Shown here: positions 1 through 8,481 of the stretch, piece by piece
How positions within the stretch are numbered: the stretch's first letter is position 1
Layout: every line of letters starts with the position of its first letter
Assembly (NCBI GenBank): GCA_030523765.1
Contig: JAUNHX010000006.1
Span: 60,200 to 124,199 of the forward strand
Origin: Bacteroidales bacterium
GTDB taxonomy: Bacteria > Bacteroidota > Bacteroidia > Bacteroidales > P3
Length of the DNA: 64,000 nucleotides
Direction: 5' to 3'
Position numbers and translations under genes: made by a program
Notes under the pieces: generated by a model
What the model was told of the DNA's origin: nothing
The model's database searches: none
Seen by the model: only the letters and a program-made list of their open reading frames with translations

Positions 1-675
1 GACTTTCTTGCCCTCGTTAAGACACTGGTTGATGAAGTATTCGCTGTTGATGAGGCGGAACGTACGGATGGTTTCGAGTGATGCAAGCCACTGTTCTTCA
101 TACTGTTCTAGATTGAGGTCGCCAATACGGAATGATTTAACATCATATTTCAACGTCAGAGCCATCTGAATATGCTGTGCCTTCAGCATCTCATATTTCT
201 CACGGAAATCGAATTCGAGGATGTCGCCAATACGGATGCCTGTACGAGCAATCTTATCGGTATAGGCGGGCCCAATACCTTTGAGAGTCGATCCAATCTT
301 GTTGTTGCCTTTGGCTTGTTCATTGGCAGCATCGAGCATTCGGTGGGTGGGGAGAATTAGGTGGGCTTTCTTTGAAAGGAAGAGGTTCTCGGTGGGTTCA
401 ACTCCTTTTTGACGCAGTTCTGCAATCTCTTGTTTGAAGATACAAGGTTCTACCAATACGCCATTACCGATAACGTTAATCTTCTCTTTGTGGAAGATGC
501 CTGAAGGAATAATATGGAGTACATGTTTGATACCGTTGAATTCCAGTGTGTGTCCGGCGTTGGGGCCGCCTTGGAAACGGGCGATAACATCGTAGTTGGG
601 AGTGAGGACGTCGACAATCTTGCCTTTTCCTTCGTCGCCCCACTGAAGACCCAATAAAACGTCTACTTTACTCAT
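1..675 (-). CDS. purA: Adenylosuccinate synthetase, N-terminal part (cut by window edge)
   Basis: Catalyses the GTP-dependent joining of IMP and aspartate, the first step from IMP to AMP, in the cytoplasm. 225 codons are visible; the C-terminal half lies beyond base 1. Residues 12-19 read WGDEGKGK, the family's phosphate-binding start, followed by GGPNAGHT (IMP/GTP site) and GIGPAYTDK, all characteristic of PurA. The ATG at 675 places WGDEGKGK at the usual distance from the N-terminus. guaB, the competing GMP branch from IMP, lies 48 kb away in the same window. No strong promoter is visible in the 184 bases upstream; TAATTTCG near 765 (minus) is only a weak match. Confidence 0.96.
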   Translation of the reverse strand, partial: MSKVDVLLGLQWGDEGKGKIVDVLTPNYDVIARFQGGPNAGHTLEFNGIKHVLHIIPSGIFHKEKINVIGNGVLVEPCIFKQEIAELRQKGVEPTENLFLSKKAHLILPTHRMLDAANEQAKGNNKIGSTLKGIGPAYTDKIARTGIRIGDILEFDFREKYEMLKAQHIQMALTLKYDVKSFRIGDLNLEQYEEQWLASLETIRTFRLINSEYFINQCLNEGKKV

Positions 676-859
676 TGCTGATATAGTTATGATAATTATT
701 TACTCTATTTATTACAAACACATTAAAAGGGTGCTACACCAAAAATAGGTCGCACAAATCCGATGCGAAATTACGGTTTTTTTGTGAAACGGCACTACTT
801 TTCTTTCCTTTTTCGATGTTTTTTTTATAATTATCTATGTTTCAGGGGAAAATAAGATG

Positions 860-2197
860 CTATTTGCCGATACAGAAACGTGAGAAAATAGTGTTGAGGA
901 CTTCGTCTGTACTCACCTGTCCTGTGATAGTTCCAAGATGGTAGAGGGCGTCGCGGATGTCGACAATAATGAGGTCGGCGGGTTGCTGCTGATCAAAGCC
1001 TTCGCGGATATGGCCAATGGATTCGAGAATGTGGGTCATAGCTTCGTAATGACGAACGTTGGTGAGGAGGGTGGTGTCGATGGCATAGTTGCCGACTGAT
1101 TGGGTAAGGGATTGTATTAGGGTGTCCATTCCTTCTCCTGTTTGGGCCGAGAGGAGAAGTGCGTTCGAAATAGGTGGGATATGCAAATCGCTTTTGGTTC
1201 GGATGACGATGAATTTCTTATCGTTAGTATCGACCGATGCTAAGGTGGAGGCTATCTCTTGTTCGGCTTCTTGCTGCGGTGTGGAGGAGTCGATAAGATA
1301 TAGGATTACCTGTGCTTTCTGCATGGCTTGATAACTACGATCGACACCGGCAGTTTCGATGGTATCATCGCTATGCCGAAGCCCTGCGGTATCGATAAAC
1401 CGGAACAATGTGCCGTTGAGGGTAATGGTTTCTTCGATGGTATCGCGGGTGGTGCCAGCAATGGGACTGACAATGGCGCGATCGTCGTGGAGTAGGGCAT
1501 TAAGGAGGGTGGATTTACCTGCGTTGGGCTTGCCTATAATGGCGACGGGTACTCCGTTTTTGATGGCGTTGCCTGTACGAAAGGAATTGACAAGCTGACG
1601 GGTGCGTGTTTCGAGCGTGTCGAGGAGCGACATCAGTTGGTCTCGGTTGGCAAACTCAACCTCTTCTTCGCTGAAATCGAGTTCGAGTTCGAGTAGTGAA
1701 GTGAGTTCAACAAATTGGTTGCGTATTTGTGCTAGTTCTTTCGAAAATCCTCCTCGCAACTGATTGACAGCAAGTCGGTGGGAGGATTCAGAGTGACTGT
1801 CAATGAGATCGGCTACCGCTTCGGCTTGTGCGAGATCGAATTTGCCGTTGAGAAAAGCACGTTGGGTAAATTCGCCAGGTTCGGCCATTCTAACAGTGGG
1901 GAAGGAAAGGAGCAACTGAAGAATCTGCTGCTGTATATAAGTTGATCCGTGACAAGATATTTCCACCATATCTTCTCCAGTATAGCTATGGGGTGCAACA
2001 TAGTAGGTGGCTACCACTTCGTCGATGAGTTGTTGGTGATTAACGAACTTTGTGTAGGTTGCTTTTCTCGGTTCCCATTGTTTGACGGAAACAAAAGATT
2101 GTAGGACCGTGAGAACGTCGTGTCCAGAGAGACGAAAGAGGGCAATAGCCCCTTTCCCTGCAGGGGTGGCTAAAGCTACGATGGTGTCGGTGGTCAT
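860..2197 (-). CDS. mnmE: tRNA uridine-5-carboxymethylaminomethyl modification GTPase MnmE
   Basis: With MnmG, MnmE installs the cmnm5 group on wobble U34 of certain tRNAs. At 445 aa it is of normal length. It has an N-terminal folate-binding domain, a helical domain, and an inserted G domain with P-loop GKPNAGKS, switch GTTRDT and DTAG motif. The NKxD guanine motif appears as TKSD. The protein ends in the invariant CIGK, whose Cys is essential in the family. The ATG overlaps the stop of the upstream membrane-protein gene by 4 bp (ATGA), suggesting translational coupling. It is the last gene of a uvrA - membrane protein - mnmE run. Confidence 0.97.
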   Translation of the reverse strand: MTTDTIVALATPAGKGAIALFRLSGHDVLTVLQSFVSVKQWEPRKATYTKFVNHQQLIDEVVATYYVAPHSYTGEDMVEISCHGSTYIQQQILQLLLSFPTVRMAEPGEFTQRAFLNGKFDLAQAEAVADLIDSHSESSHRLAVNQLRGGFSKELAQIRNQFVELTSLLELELDFSEEEVEFANRDQLMSLLDTLETRTRQLVNSFRTGNAIKNGVPVAIIGKPNAGKSTLLNALLHDDRAIVSPIAGTTRDTIEETITLNGTLFRFIDTAGLRHSDDTIETAGVDRSYQAMQKAQVILYLIDSSTPQQEAEQEIASTLASVDTNDKKFIVIRTKSDLHIPPISNALLLSAQTGEGMDTLIQSLTQSVGNYAIDTTLLTNVRHYEAMTHILESIGHIREGFDQQQPADLIIVDIRDALYHLGTITGQVSTDEVLNTIFSRFCIGK

Positions 2198-2757
2198 GCT
2201 TCGGGATGATTAGAGGAGTCGTTACTCTCGTCAGTTTCATCAGCCTCTACTATCTCAGCATCGGAGGTTTCTTCGACGGGGTCTGGTATGTAATCGTTGC
2301 CAAATAATTCTTGCATCTGGGCATCGGTTAGTCCTAGGTCTACCTTGATACGGTAAATATTGGGGAAGGCCAAAAAGAGCATCAGCACCAGGATAATGAG
2401 GAACATGATGAGTTGGCGGTTGCTAGATAGAATGATGAAGGCACATTCAATAACAATACACACCATAGTTCCTATATACATGTATTTTATATGATCTGCA
2501 TAACGACGGAAACGTTCTTCGACACTGTCGAGCTGACGCAATTTGGGAATGGAGCGACGAACCGAAAGGAGCATCAGCATAGCGGCTGCGATGGCTAAAA
2601 CGGAACCGGCAATGAGGAAGAACTGATAGGTGCGGGGATCGGGATAGAATTGGTATTTGCTCAGCAAGACGAAGAGGATGGTGAGCATTGCGACTCCTAG
2701 CGAGAACCAAAGTCCGATGTTGCTAACGTTGCGGATAGTTTTTATATATTGTTGCAT
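2194..2757 (-). CDS. Small four-helix membrane protein of unknown function
   Basis: 187 aa, not recognised as a named family. About four hydrophobic segments are visible, near residues 13-32, 46-66, 92-112 and 117-135, arranged as two hairpins with a charged stretch (about 67-90, rich in Arg and Glu) between them. The C-terminal about 35 residues are strongly acidic (Glu, Asp, Ser) and probably a disordered cytoplasmic tail. The gene starts 16 bp after uvrA ends and overlaps mnmE by 4 bp, so the three are probably co-transcribed. Nothing in the sequence suggests a catalytic activity; the function is unknown. Coding status is well supported by length and tight packing. Confidence 0.8.
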   Translation of the reverse strand: MQQYIKTIRNVSNIGLWFSLGVAMLTILFVLLSKYQFYPDPRTYQFFLIAGSVLAIAAAMLMLLSVRRSIPKLRQLDSVEERFRRYADHIKYMYIGTMVCIVIECAFIILSSNRQLIMFLIILVLMLFLAFPNIYRIKVDLGLTDAQMQELFGNDYIPDPVEETSDAEIVEADETDESNDSSNHPEA

Positions 2758-2773
2758 AAGGTTGATTGTGTTT

Positions 2774-5707
2774 TTATTTTTTACGTTCTGTGGTGGGAAG
2801 TTTCTCTTTTAAGAAACGACCAGTATAGGATTCTTTCTGTTTGATGAGTTGTTCGGGGAGTCCGGCAAAGACAAGGTGCCCTCCTTCGTTACCTCCTTCG
2901 GGTCCCATATCGATTACCCAGTCGGCTACCTTAATGATATCGTGGTGGTGCTCTATAACGACGATGCTGTGTCCCTTGTCAATTAGGGTGTTGAATGCAC
3001 GAATTAGTTTTTGAATATCGTGGAAATGGAGTCCAGTGGAGGGTTCGTCAAAGATGAAGAGGACTGGCTTTTCGTTTTCTCCTTTGACCAAATAACTAGC
3101 TAATTTGATGCGCTGAGCCTCTCCACCGCTAAGCGAACTGGATGATTGTCCGAGTTTGAGATAACCGAGGCCGACATCTTGAAGGGGCTGTAAACGGGCG
3201 ATGATTGACTGTACGGTGGAGGAATTGCGCGATGAGGAGTTGGATGATGTGGTCGACTTCTCCTCTTGTAGGGCTTCGCCAAAGAAGATAAGTGCTTGGT
3301 TGACCGTCATATCCAACACTTCGCTGATGTTTTTTCCGCGGAAGAGCACTTCGAGGGCCTCCTCCTTGAAGCGTGTTCCGTGACATTCATCGCATACTAG
3401 ATGAACATCGGCCATAAACTGCATGCCTATGGTGATGTAGCCTTCTCCTTCGCAGACTTCACATCGTCCTCCCTCAACATTGAAGGAGAAGAAGCCTGGT
3501 TTGTAGCCACGGGTTTTGGCCAGCGGTTGTGAAGCGTAGAGTTGGCGAATCTCATCGTAGGCTTTCATATAGGTGGCAGGATTGCTGCGGGTGGATCGTC
3601 CAATGGGATTCTGATCAACTAGTTCGACTGCCGATAGTCGTTTGATATCGCCACTTATGCCAAAACAACTGCCAACATAGTCGGGATTATCGCCCAATCG
3701 ATGGTGGAGCACATCATAAAGAACACCCTTGATGAGGCTGGTTTTACCACTACCGCTAACTCCGGTAACTACTGTGAGTGCCTGCAGTGGAATTTCAACA
3801 TCTACTTTCTTAAGATTGTTCAGATAGGCTCCTTTAATACAAATACGATCGCGCCATTTACGTCGAGTATCGGGTACTGGTATCTGTCGTATATCTAATA
3901 AATAATCAGCTGTAAAAGAGCAGGTGGTAGGAAGTTCAGCCAGTAGATTGTCGTCGATATTTAACTGCTTGTTTTTGAGGTTCCTCATTTTCTCCCAATC
4001 GCCTTCGAATACAATTTCACCGCCCAAACGGCCTGCTCCAGGTCCAATATCGATGATATAGTCGGCTGCACGGATAATATCCTCATCGTGTTCGACCACA
4101 ACTACGGTATTGCCTAAATCACGCAATTCCTTGAGGACATGGATCAGTCGTTCGGTGTCGCGACTATGAAGTCCTATAGAAGGTTCATCGAGGATATACA
4201 TAGAACCTACTAATGAACTGCCTAGCGAGGTGGCTAGGTTGATACGTTGTGATTCGCCACCACTGAGGGTGTTACTTAAACGACTAAGGGTGAGATAACC
4301 TAAACCTACTTCGATTAGGTAACCTACGCGGTTGCGAAGTTCGACCATAATACGTCGGGTCATCTCCTCTTCGTGTGGGTCGAGTTGCAGTTGTTCAATA
4401 AAGGAGGCTAGCTCCGTAACGGGCATCTTGGTAAGGTCGGTTATGCTTTTACCGCCTACTTTTACGTAGTTGGCATCTTTGCGAAGTCGACTCCCGTGAC
4501 AATCTGGACAGGTGGTCTTTCCACGAAAACGGGCTAACATAACGCGATATTGTATCTTGTAGCTTTGCGATTCAATCCATTCAAAGAATCCATCGATGCC
4601 GGGAAATCCCTCGGCCCCATGCCAAAGCATATCGCGTTCTTCGTCAGTAAGATCGCAGTAGGGGGTATGTATTGGGAAACCCATACGACCACTGAGTCGG
4701 ATAAGATGGTTTTTCCATTCCGACATCTTTTCTCCACGCCAACAAACAACGGCATCTTCGTAGATGCTGAGTTGTTTGTTGGGTACGACCATATGTTCGT
4801 CGATACCGATTACGCTGCCGTAACCCTGACACGTTGGGCAAGCACCATAGGGATTGTTGAAACTGAAGAAATTGGGATTGGGTTTCTCGAAGGTAATGCC
4901 ATCGGCTTCGAAGCGGTTACTGAACGGGTGGTACTGATAGGAATCGCCATCGTTGCTGCCGCTATTTTCGGCTATCATACAAGTGCCGCGACCCTCAAAG
5001 AATGCTGTTTGAATGGATTCTCCTATTCGTGCCACTTGGTCGTCGTCGTTGTGGCGTAGTACTACGCGATCTACTAAAAGCAACGGATTGGCATAGGTGC
5101 CACTTTTTTTGTATGTGGGTAAGAAATCTTCTATTCGGATAATCTCGCCGCCTATTTGTACTCTCACAAAACCTTCTTGATGGAGTATCTGAAGTTGTGC
5201 ATCGAGGGGTCGTTCTTTTGTTATTTCGAGTGGTGCAAAAAGCATGATGTGTGTACCTTCTTGGAGCGATGAAACAAAGTCGACCACATCTGATACACTA
5301 TGTCGTTTCACCTCTACACCGCTGATAGGGGAGAAGGTACGTCCAATACGAGCATAGAGTAGTTTTAGATATTCGTATATTTCGGTGGATGTTCCAACCG
5401 TTGAGCGAGGGTTAGAGGTATTGACTTTCTGCTGGATGGCCACAGCGGGCGAGATGCCCTCGATAGTGTCAACCTCGGGTTTGGCCATACGTCCCATAAA
5501 CTGACGTGCATAACTACTTAAACTCTCTACATAACGCCGCTGACCTTCAGCATAAAGGGTATCGAATGCTAGCGATGATTTACCGCTGCCGCTCAATCCA
5601 GTAATGACCACCAGTTTGTTGCGAGGTATGGCAACACTGATATTCTTTAGGTTGTTTACACGAGCGCCCTTGATGATGATATAATGGTCGGTATCTATCT
5701 TGGTCAT
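2774..5707 (-). CDS. uvrA: Excinuclease ABC subunit A (Bacteroidetes form)
   Basis: DNA damage recognition ATPase of nucleotide excision repair, working with UvrB and UvrC. 977 aa. Two ABC modules are present: Walker [10 protein letters not shown] near residue 35 and GVSGSGKTS near 650; signature LSGGESQR near 482 and LSGGEAQR near 858; each is followed by a DEPS Walker B. Cys pairs CPTC, CPDC and CEVC/CDEC mark the zinc-binding regions. The first zinc finger of classical UvrA, expected after YARIG, is replaced by a cysteine-free FSPISG stretch, a form I associate with Bacteroidetes UvrA. A Ser-rich insert lies near residues 812-833. It is the first gene of a run with the small membrane protein and mnmE. 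Confidence 0.95.
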   Translation of the reverse strand: MTKIDTDHYIIIKGARVNNLKNISVAIPRNKLVVITGLSGSGKSSLAFDTLYAEGQRRYVESLSSYARQFMGRMAKPEVDTIEGISPAVAIQQKVNTSNPRSTVGTSTEIYEYLKLLYARIGRTFSPISGVEVKRHSVSDVVDFVSSLQEGTHIMLFAPLEITKERPLDAQLQILHQEGFVRVQIGGEIIRIEDFLPTYKKSGTYANPLLLVDRVVLRHNDDDQVARIGESIQTAFFEGRGTCMIAENSGSNDGDSYQYHPFSNRFEADGITFEKPNPNFFSFNNPYGACPTCQGYGSVIGIDEHMVVPNKQLSIYEDAVVCWRGEKMSEWKNHLIRLSGRMGFPIHTPYCDLTDEERDMLWHGAEGFPGIDGFFEWIESQSYKIQYRVMLARFRGKTTCPDCHGSRLRKDANYVKVGGKSITDLTKMPVTELASFIEQLQLDPHEEEMTRRIMVELRNRVGYLIEVGLGYLTLSRLSNTLSGGESQRINLATSLGSSLVGSMYILDEPSIGLHSRDTERLIHVLKELRDLGNTVVVVEHDEDIIRAADYIIDIGPGAGRLGGEIVFEGDWEKMRNLKNKQLNIDDNLLAELPTTCSFTADYLLDIRQIPVPDTRRKWRDRICIKGAYLNNLKKVDVEIPLQALTVVTGVSGSGKTSLIKGVLYDVLHHRLGDNPDYVGSCFGISGDIKRLSAVELVDQNPIGRSTRSNPATYMKAYDEIRQLYASQPLAKTRGYKPGFFSFNVEGGRCEVCEGEGYITIGMQFMADVHLVCDECHGTRFKEEALEVLFRGKNISEVLDMTVNQALIFFGEALQEEKSTTSSNSSSRNSSTVQSIIARLQPLQDVGLGYLKLGQSSSSLSGGEAQRIKLASYLVKGENEKPVLFIFDEPSTGLHFHDIQKLIRAFNTLIDKGHSIVVIEHHHDIIKVADWVIDMGPEGGNEGGHLVFAGLPEQLIKQKESYTGRFLKEKLPTTERKK

Positions 5708-5911
5708 AGTATTTCAACTAGTAATAAAATGTTAACGGCGATTAGTAGCTTTTGGTATGTGGGGTATAGAATTTTGTTTGTCTTTAGATTTGAGTTTTCT
5801 TTGCTTGCAAAATTCTCTATAAGAAGAGGAATCATCTCTGCGGAAGTTCCTATTTTCTGGTTTATTATTCATAAGAGGAACTTTTAATGCTGACGTTCTT
5901 TCTGATTGCTA

Positions 5912-5980
5912 GGAGATATTACTCTTCGAAGTGTGGAGATATTACTCTCCGAAATGTGGAGATGTATCTCTTGTTGGGGC
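5912..5980 (+). repeat. 23-bp tandem repeat array, three units (locus A)
   Basis: Three consecutive 23-bp units start at 5912, 5935 and 5958. Units 1 and 2 share GGAGATATTACTC followed by a TCGAAGTGT- or CCGAAATGT-like tail (differences at only two positions). Unit 3 is degenerate (GGAGATGTATCTC). The same unit with the same 23-bp period recurs on the other strand at 59831-59922. The array lies between two genes transcribed in the same (minus) direction. Confidence 0.85.
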
Positions 5981-6061
5981 GTAATGTATAGTGGTGATTT
6001 ATGAAATGTGGGTCGAGGTGAGTAATTCCGAATTTACGAAGGATATTTTTCAAAAATGAAA

Positions 6062-6091
6062 CAGGGCTTTACCATATGGGGTAAGGCCCTG
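6062..6091 (-). terminator. Rho-independent terminator of the T9SS cargo gene
   Basis: A 12-bp stem with one G-U pair (6062-6073 with 6080-6091), CAGGGCYTTACC-type arms and a 6-base loop. On the minus strand it is followed by TTTCATTTTT. It lies 45 bases downstream of the stop at 6137. Confidence 0.8.
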
Positions 6092-6136
6092 CTTCGTATT
6101 AGATGATGTCAACTAAATCGTTGCAATGAAGTCGAT

Positions 6137-8056
6137 TTATTTGGCAACCGAGATTCGTTTGGTGGAGATACCGTTGTTGGTTTTAACGGTAATCATATAG
6201 ATACCAGCAGCGAAATCGGTGGTGTTGATGTTGATGCTTTCGCCGTTAACATTGTTGTTGCTGTAGACGGTTTGGCCCATAGCGTTCATAATGGTAACGT
6301 TAGCGATAGCCTCGTTGGCAACAACATTAACGTAGTTGGTAGCGGGGTTGGGGAATACGTTGAGAACAACGTTGGCGGCAACCTCGTCGATACCTACATA
6401 GTCGGCGGGGAAGTAACCGGTAGAACCAGTTGCGTTAATTACTTGGCAGTCGTTAGCATCAGCGCTGTTGTAGTTGTATACAAAGGCAACGATGTGGCAA
6501 CGGTGAGCCTTGCTGCTGGTAGGAACGGTATAGTTGATGTTGTAGCTGAAGGTACCATTAGCATCGGGAGTTACGGCAACACCCCAATTGTCGTTAACAA
6601 TACTTGCGCGAACGGCGTTGTAGTGACGATAGTCGTTGCGGGTGGTAGGATTAGCGTAGTAGTCGGCTTGTCTCATCATGGTCGAGTCTTCGAGCAGATA
6701 GATTTGCAGACGGGTGTTAGCACCATAAACTTCGCCAGAGAAGTTGCAGTTAACAGTACCGGTAAGAGAACGGTCGCTATTGCTATAGCTCAGGTTATCG
6801 ATGCTGATATTGAGGAAGCAGGGGATTTCGGCAGCTGCGTTGAGCATCGAGGAAATAGAAGCAACATCGCCAATGCCCATAACGGGACCAGGCTCGGAAG
6901 CATCGAAATGGGTACGGTCGAGCATATAAGCAGGAGCGTAGGTGGAACCACCAGCGTTGTAGAAGTAGGTCATAGCAGAGCTAGCGTTGCATGAAAGACC
7001 ATCGGTGCCGTAGCCAGCGTGGTGAGCTACCATAACAACATCGTTGCGGCTACCGATAGCTTCGTGGATACGATCGTAACCTGCGGGGCAGTAACCACAA
7101 GCAGCACCGGTGAATTCTTCAAGAAGGATATTGCGGTTGGTGGTCAGCGAGGCATCGTAAACGAGGATGTTGTGGGAAAGAGAAGCGCTTTCTACAATAC
7201 CAGTGCTGTCGTTGTTAGGATTGCTAACGGTTACTTCGATAGTATAGGTACCGGCAGTGGTTTGGTTGAAGGGAACATTGTGGGTAAAATTGCCTTGTTG
7301 GTTGTAACCAATATTGGCACCAGTAACGTGGTAAACGCCAGCAGAAGTACCGTTAACGGTGTATTCTACATCGTATTCGGTAAGGGGCTGAATACCGCGA
7401 TTGATAACGTTACCGCTTACAGCAACATCGTTACCAAGACCAGCGTAGTTGGGGATTGAGAGGGAAGCAAGCGACATTCCGTTTGGAGCAACTTCTTTAA
7501 CTGATACCTCAGATAGGGTGAGGTAGTAACCATCGATGGAGGTGCACTGGAATGCTAAATAAACAGTCTGACCTACGAAAGCATCGAGGTTGATAATAAA
7601 TTCGGTAGGAGTTTCCCAGTTGCAGCTAGCATTAGCCAACGTGGTGGTGAATGCATCGACGGTGTTGGTGGTAGTGGACAGCTTCACATTGTAAGCCTCG
7701 GGATACTGCGAGCTAGCACACGAGGTGGTGTAGCAGAAATAGTAGCCTGAGTCGGTGATGGTGATAGCGGGGGTTACGAGCCAACGGTCGCAAGCGCTGG
7801 TAGCGTCGGTCCAAGTAAGGCATGCAGCTCTAGTGTCGCCTTCGTCAAATTTCAGAACTCCCCATGCTTCAGTGAAGTAAGCAATGTTTGAGTTAACACC
7901 CAGGTTGTCGTTCATATAGCAAGTCCAACCTGAAGGAACGGCACCAATGCCCTGAGTAGTTGCAACATTCTCGAAGTCTTCCGAGAAGAGAACATTCTGT
8001 GCACACATGGTGGAAGCCATGAATAGTGCTACTAATGTGAATAATACTTTTTTCAT
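6137..8056 (-). CDS. Secreted T9SS cargo: choice-of-anchor J plus Omp28-like thioredoxin domain, type A sorting tail
   Basis: 639 aa, predicted extracellular or surface protein. It has a signal peptide (about 1-19, ending MCAQ). An N-terminal choice-of-anchor J/cleaved-adhesin-like domain follows (about 25-190, starting FSEDFE). Next is a beta-sandwich region (about 195-300), then an Omp28-like domain starting ILLEEFTG with a CGYC redox-type motif. The C-terminal about 75 residues begin FPNPATNYV and end with a GIYMITVKT-like strand and a basic end, the T9SS type A sorting domain. The gene has its own promoter and terminator, so it is probably monocistronic. Its neighbour is porX, a T9SS regulator. 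Whether CGYC is catalytic is unknown. Confidence 0.85.
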   Translation of the reverse strand: MKKVLFTLVALFMASTMCAQNVLFSEDFENVATTQGIGAVPSGWTCYMNDNLGVNSNIAYFTEAWGVLKFDEGDTRAACLTWTDATSACDRWLVTPAITITDSGYYFCYTTSCASSQYPEAYNVKLSTTTNTVDAFTTTLANASCNWETPTEFIINLDAFVGQTVYLAFQCTSIDGYYLTLSEVSVKEVAPNGMSLASLSIPNYAGLGNDVAVSGNVINRGIQPLTEYDVEYTVNGTSAGVYHVTGANIGYNQQGNFTHNVPFNQTTAGTYTIEVTVSNPNNDSTGIVESASLSHNILVYDASLTTNRNILLEEFTGAACGYCPAGYDRIHEAIGSRNDVVMVAHHAGYGTDGLSCNASSAMTYFYNAGGSTYAPAYMLDRTHFDASEPGPVMGIGDVASISSMLNAAAEIPCFLNISIDNLSYSNSDRSLTGTVNCNFSGEVYGANTRLQIYLLEDSTMMRQADYYANPTTRNDYRHYNAVRASIVNDNWGVAVTPDANGTFSYNINYTVPTSSKAHRCHIVAFVYNYNSADANDCQVINATGSTGYFPADYVGIDEVAANVVLNVFPNPATNYVNVVANEAIANVTIMNAMGQTVYSNNNVNGESININTTDFAAGIYMITVKTNNGISTKRISVAK

Positions 8057-8143
8057 AAAAAATAATAATTTATTTATTTAAACATTTAATTTCAAACTCA
8101 TTACTCTAATCTTGATGTTTGCTTTGTGTTGCTTTTCGAAGTG

Positions 8144-8151
8144 CAAAGATA
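8144..8151 (-). promoter_or_regulatory. Bacteroidetes -7 box for the T9SS cargo gene
   Basis: Minus-strand TATCTTTG followed by CA, matching TAnnTTTG. The -33 region about 19 bp upstream is only T-rich (AAGTTTT). This gives a leader of about 80-90 bases before the ATG at 8056. Confidence 0.7.
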
Positions 8152-8376
8152 CAAATCTTTTTTTAATTGAAAACTTTTTTTACTTGTTTTTTTGTCTGCT
8201 TAGCTTTGCTGTAAAAAAAAGTGGTTGAGTATCAAGTTTGTATTTCTATACATAAATAGTGATATATACCCTTTGTGTCTCTCTTTTCTTTCTTATGGTG
8301 AGGATTGTTTTGCGATTTTTCTTCTATAAAGGTTTCCTACTAGCATTATTTCAGTACGATTCCTAGGGGTTGTTAG

Positions 8377-8409
8377 TTAGACTTAAGTTAGACTTAGGTT
8401 AGACTTACG
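8377..8409 (+). repeat. 11-bp triple direct repeat (locus 1)
   Basis: Three perfectly phased 11-mers: TTAGACTTAAG, TTAGACTTAGG, TTAGACTTACG. The same three-unit order (ending AAG, AGG, then a variable unit) recurs at 25670-25702 and 50015-50047. Here it lies just beyond the porX terminator. Confidence 0.85.
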
Positions 8410-8428
8410 TAAAGCGAAGTTATATCGA

Positions 8429-8467
8429 AAGAGGGAGTTTGGATTTGTTGTCAACGAACTCCCTCTT
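8429..8467 (-). terminator. Terminator hairpin downstream of porX
   Basis: An 11-bp perfect stem, AAGAGGGAGTT at 8429-8439 pairing with 8457-8467, with a 17-base loop. The minus-strand exit is TTTCGATAT rather than a clean U-run, so strength is uncertain. It lies 15 bases past the porX stop. Confidence 0.6.
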
Positions 8468-8481
8468 GCGATGATATATTG

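Larger units (their letters stand above)
5708..6136. other. Intergenic region with short tandem repeats and a terminator
   Basis: 429 bases between the start of uvrA and the 3' end of the T9SS cargo gene. It holds a 23-bp tandem repeat (5912-5980) and a terminator hairpin (6062-6091), both listed separately. The rest is AT-rich with no convincing reading frame, and no clear TAnnTTTG promoter for uvrA was found. Confidence 0.6.
8057..8481. other. Intergenic region: promoter, 11-bp repeats, terminator
   Basis: 425 bases between the start of the T9SS cargo gene and the 3' end of porX. It contains the promoter at 8144-8151, the 11-bp triple repeat at 8377-8409 and the porX terminator at 8429-8467. 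Bases about 8180-8370 hold nothing I can identify. Confidence 0.6.

Noticed and set aside
5912..5980. CRISPR array at the 23-bp repeats
   Set aside because: Units are contiguous with no spacers; no cas genes are present.
6272..6994. Antisense open frame opposite the T9SS cargo gene
   Set aside because: Gly/Val-rich shadow of a repetitive beta-rich gene; no start signal.
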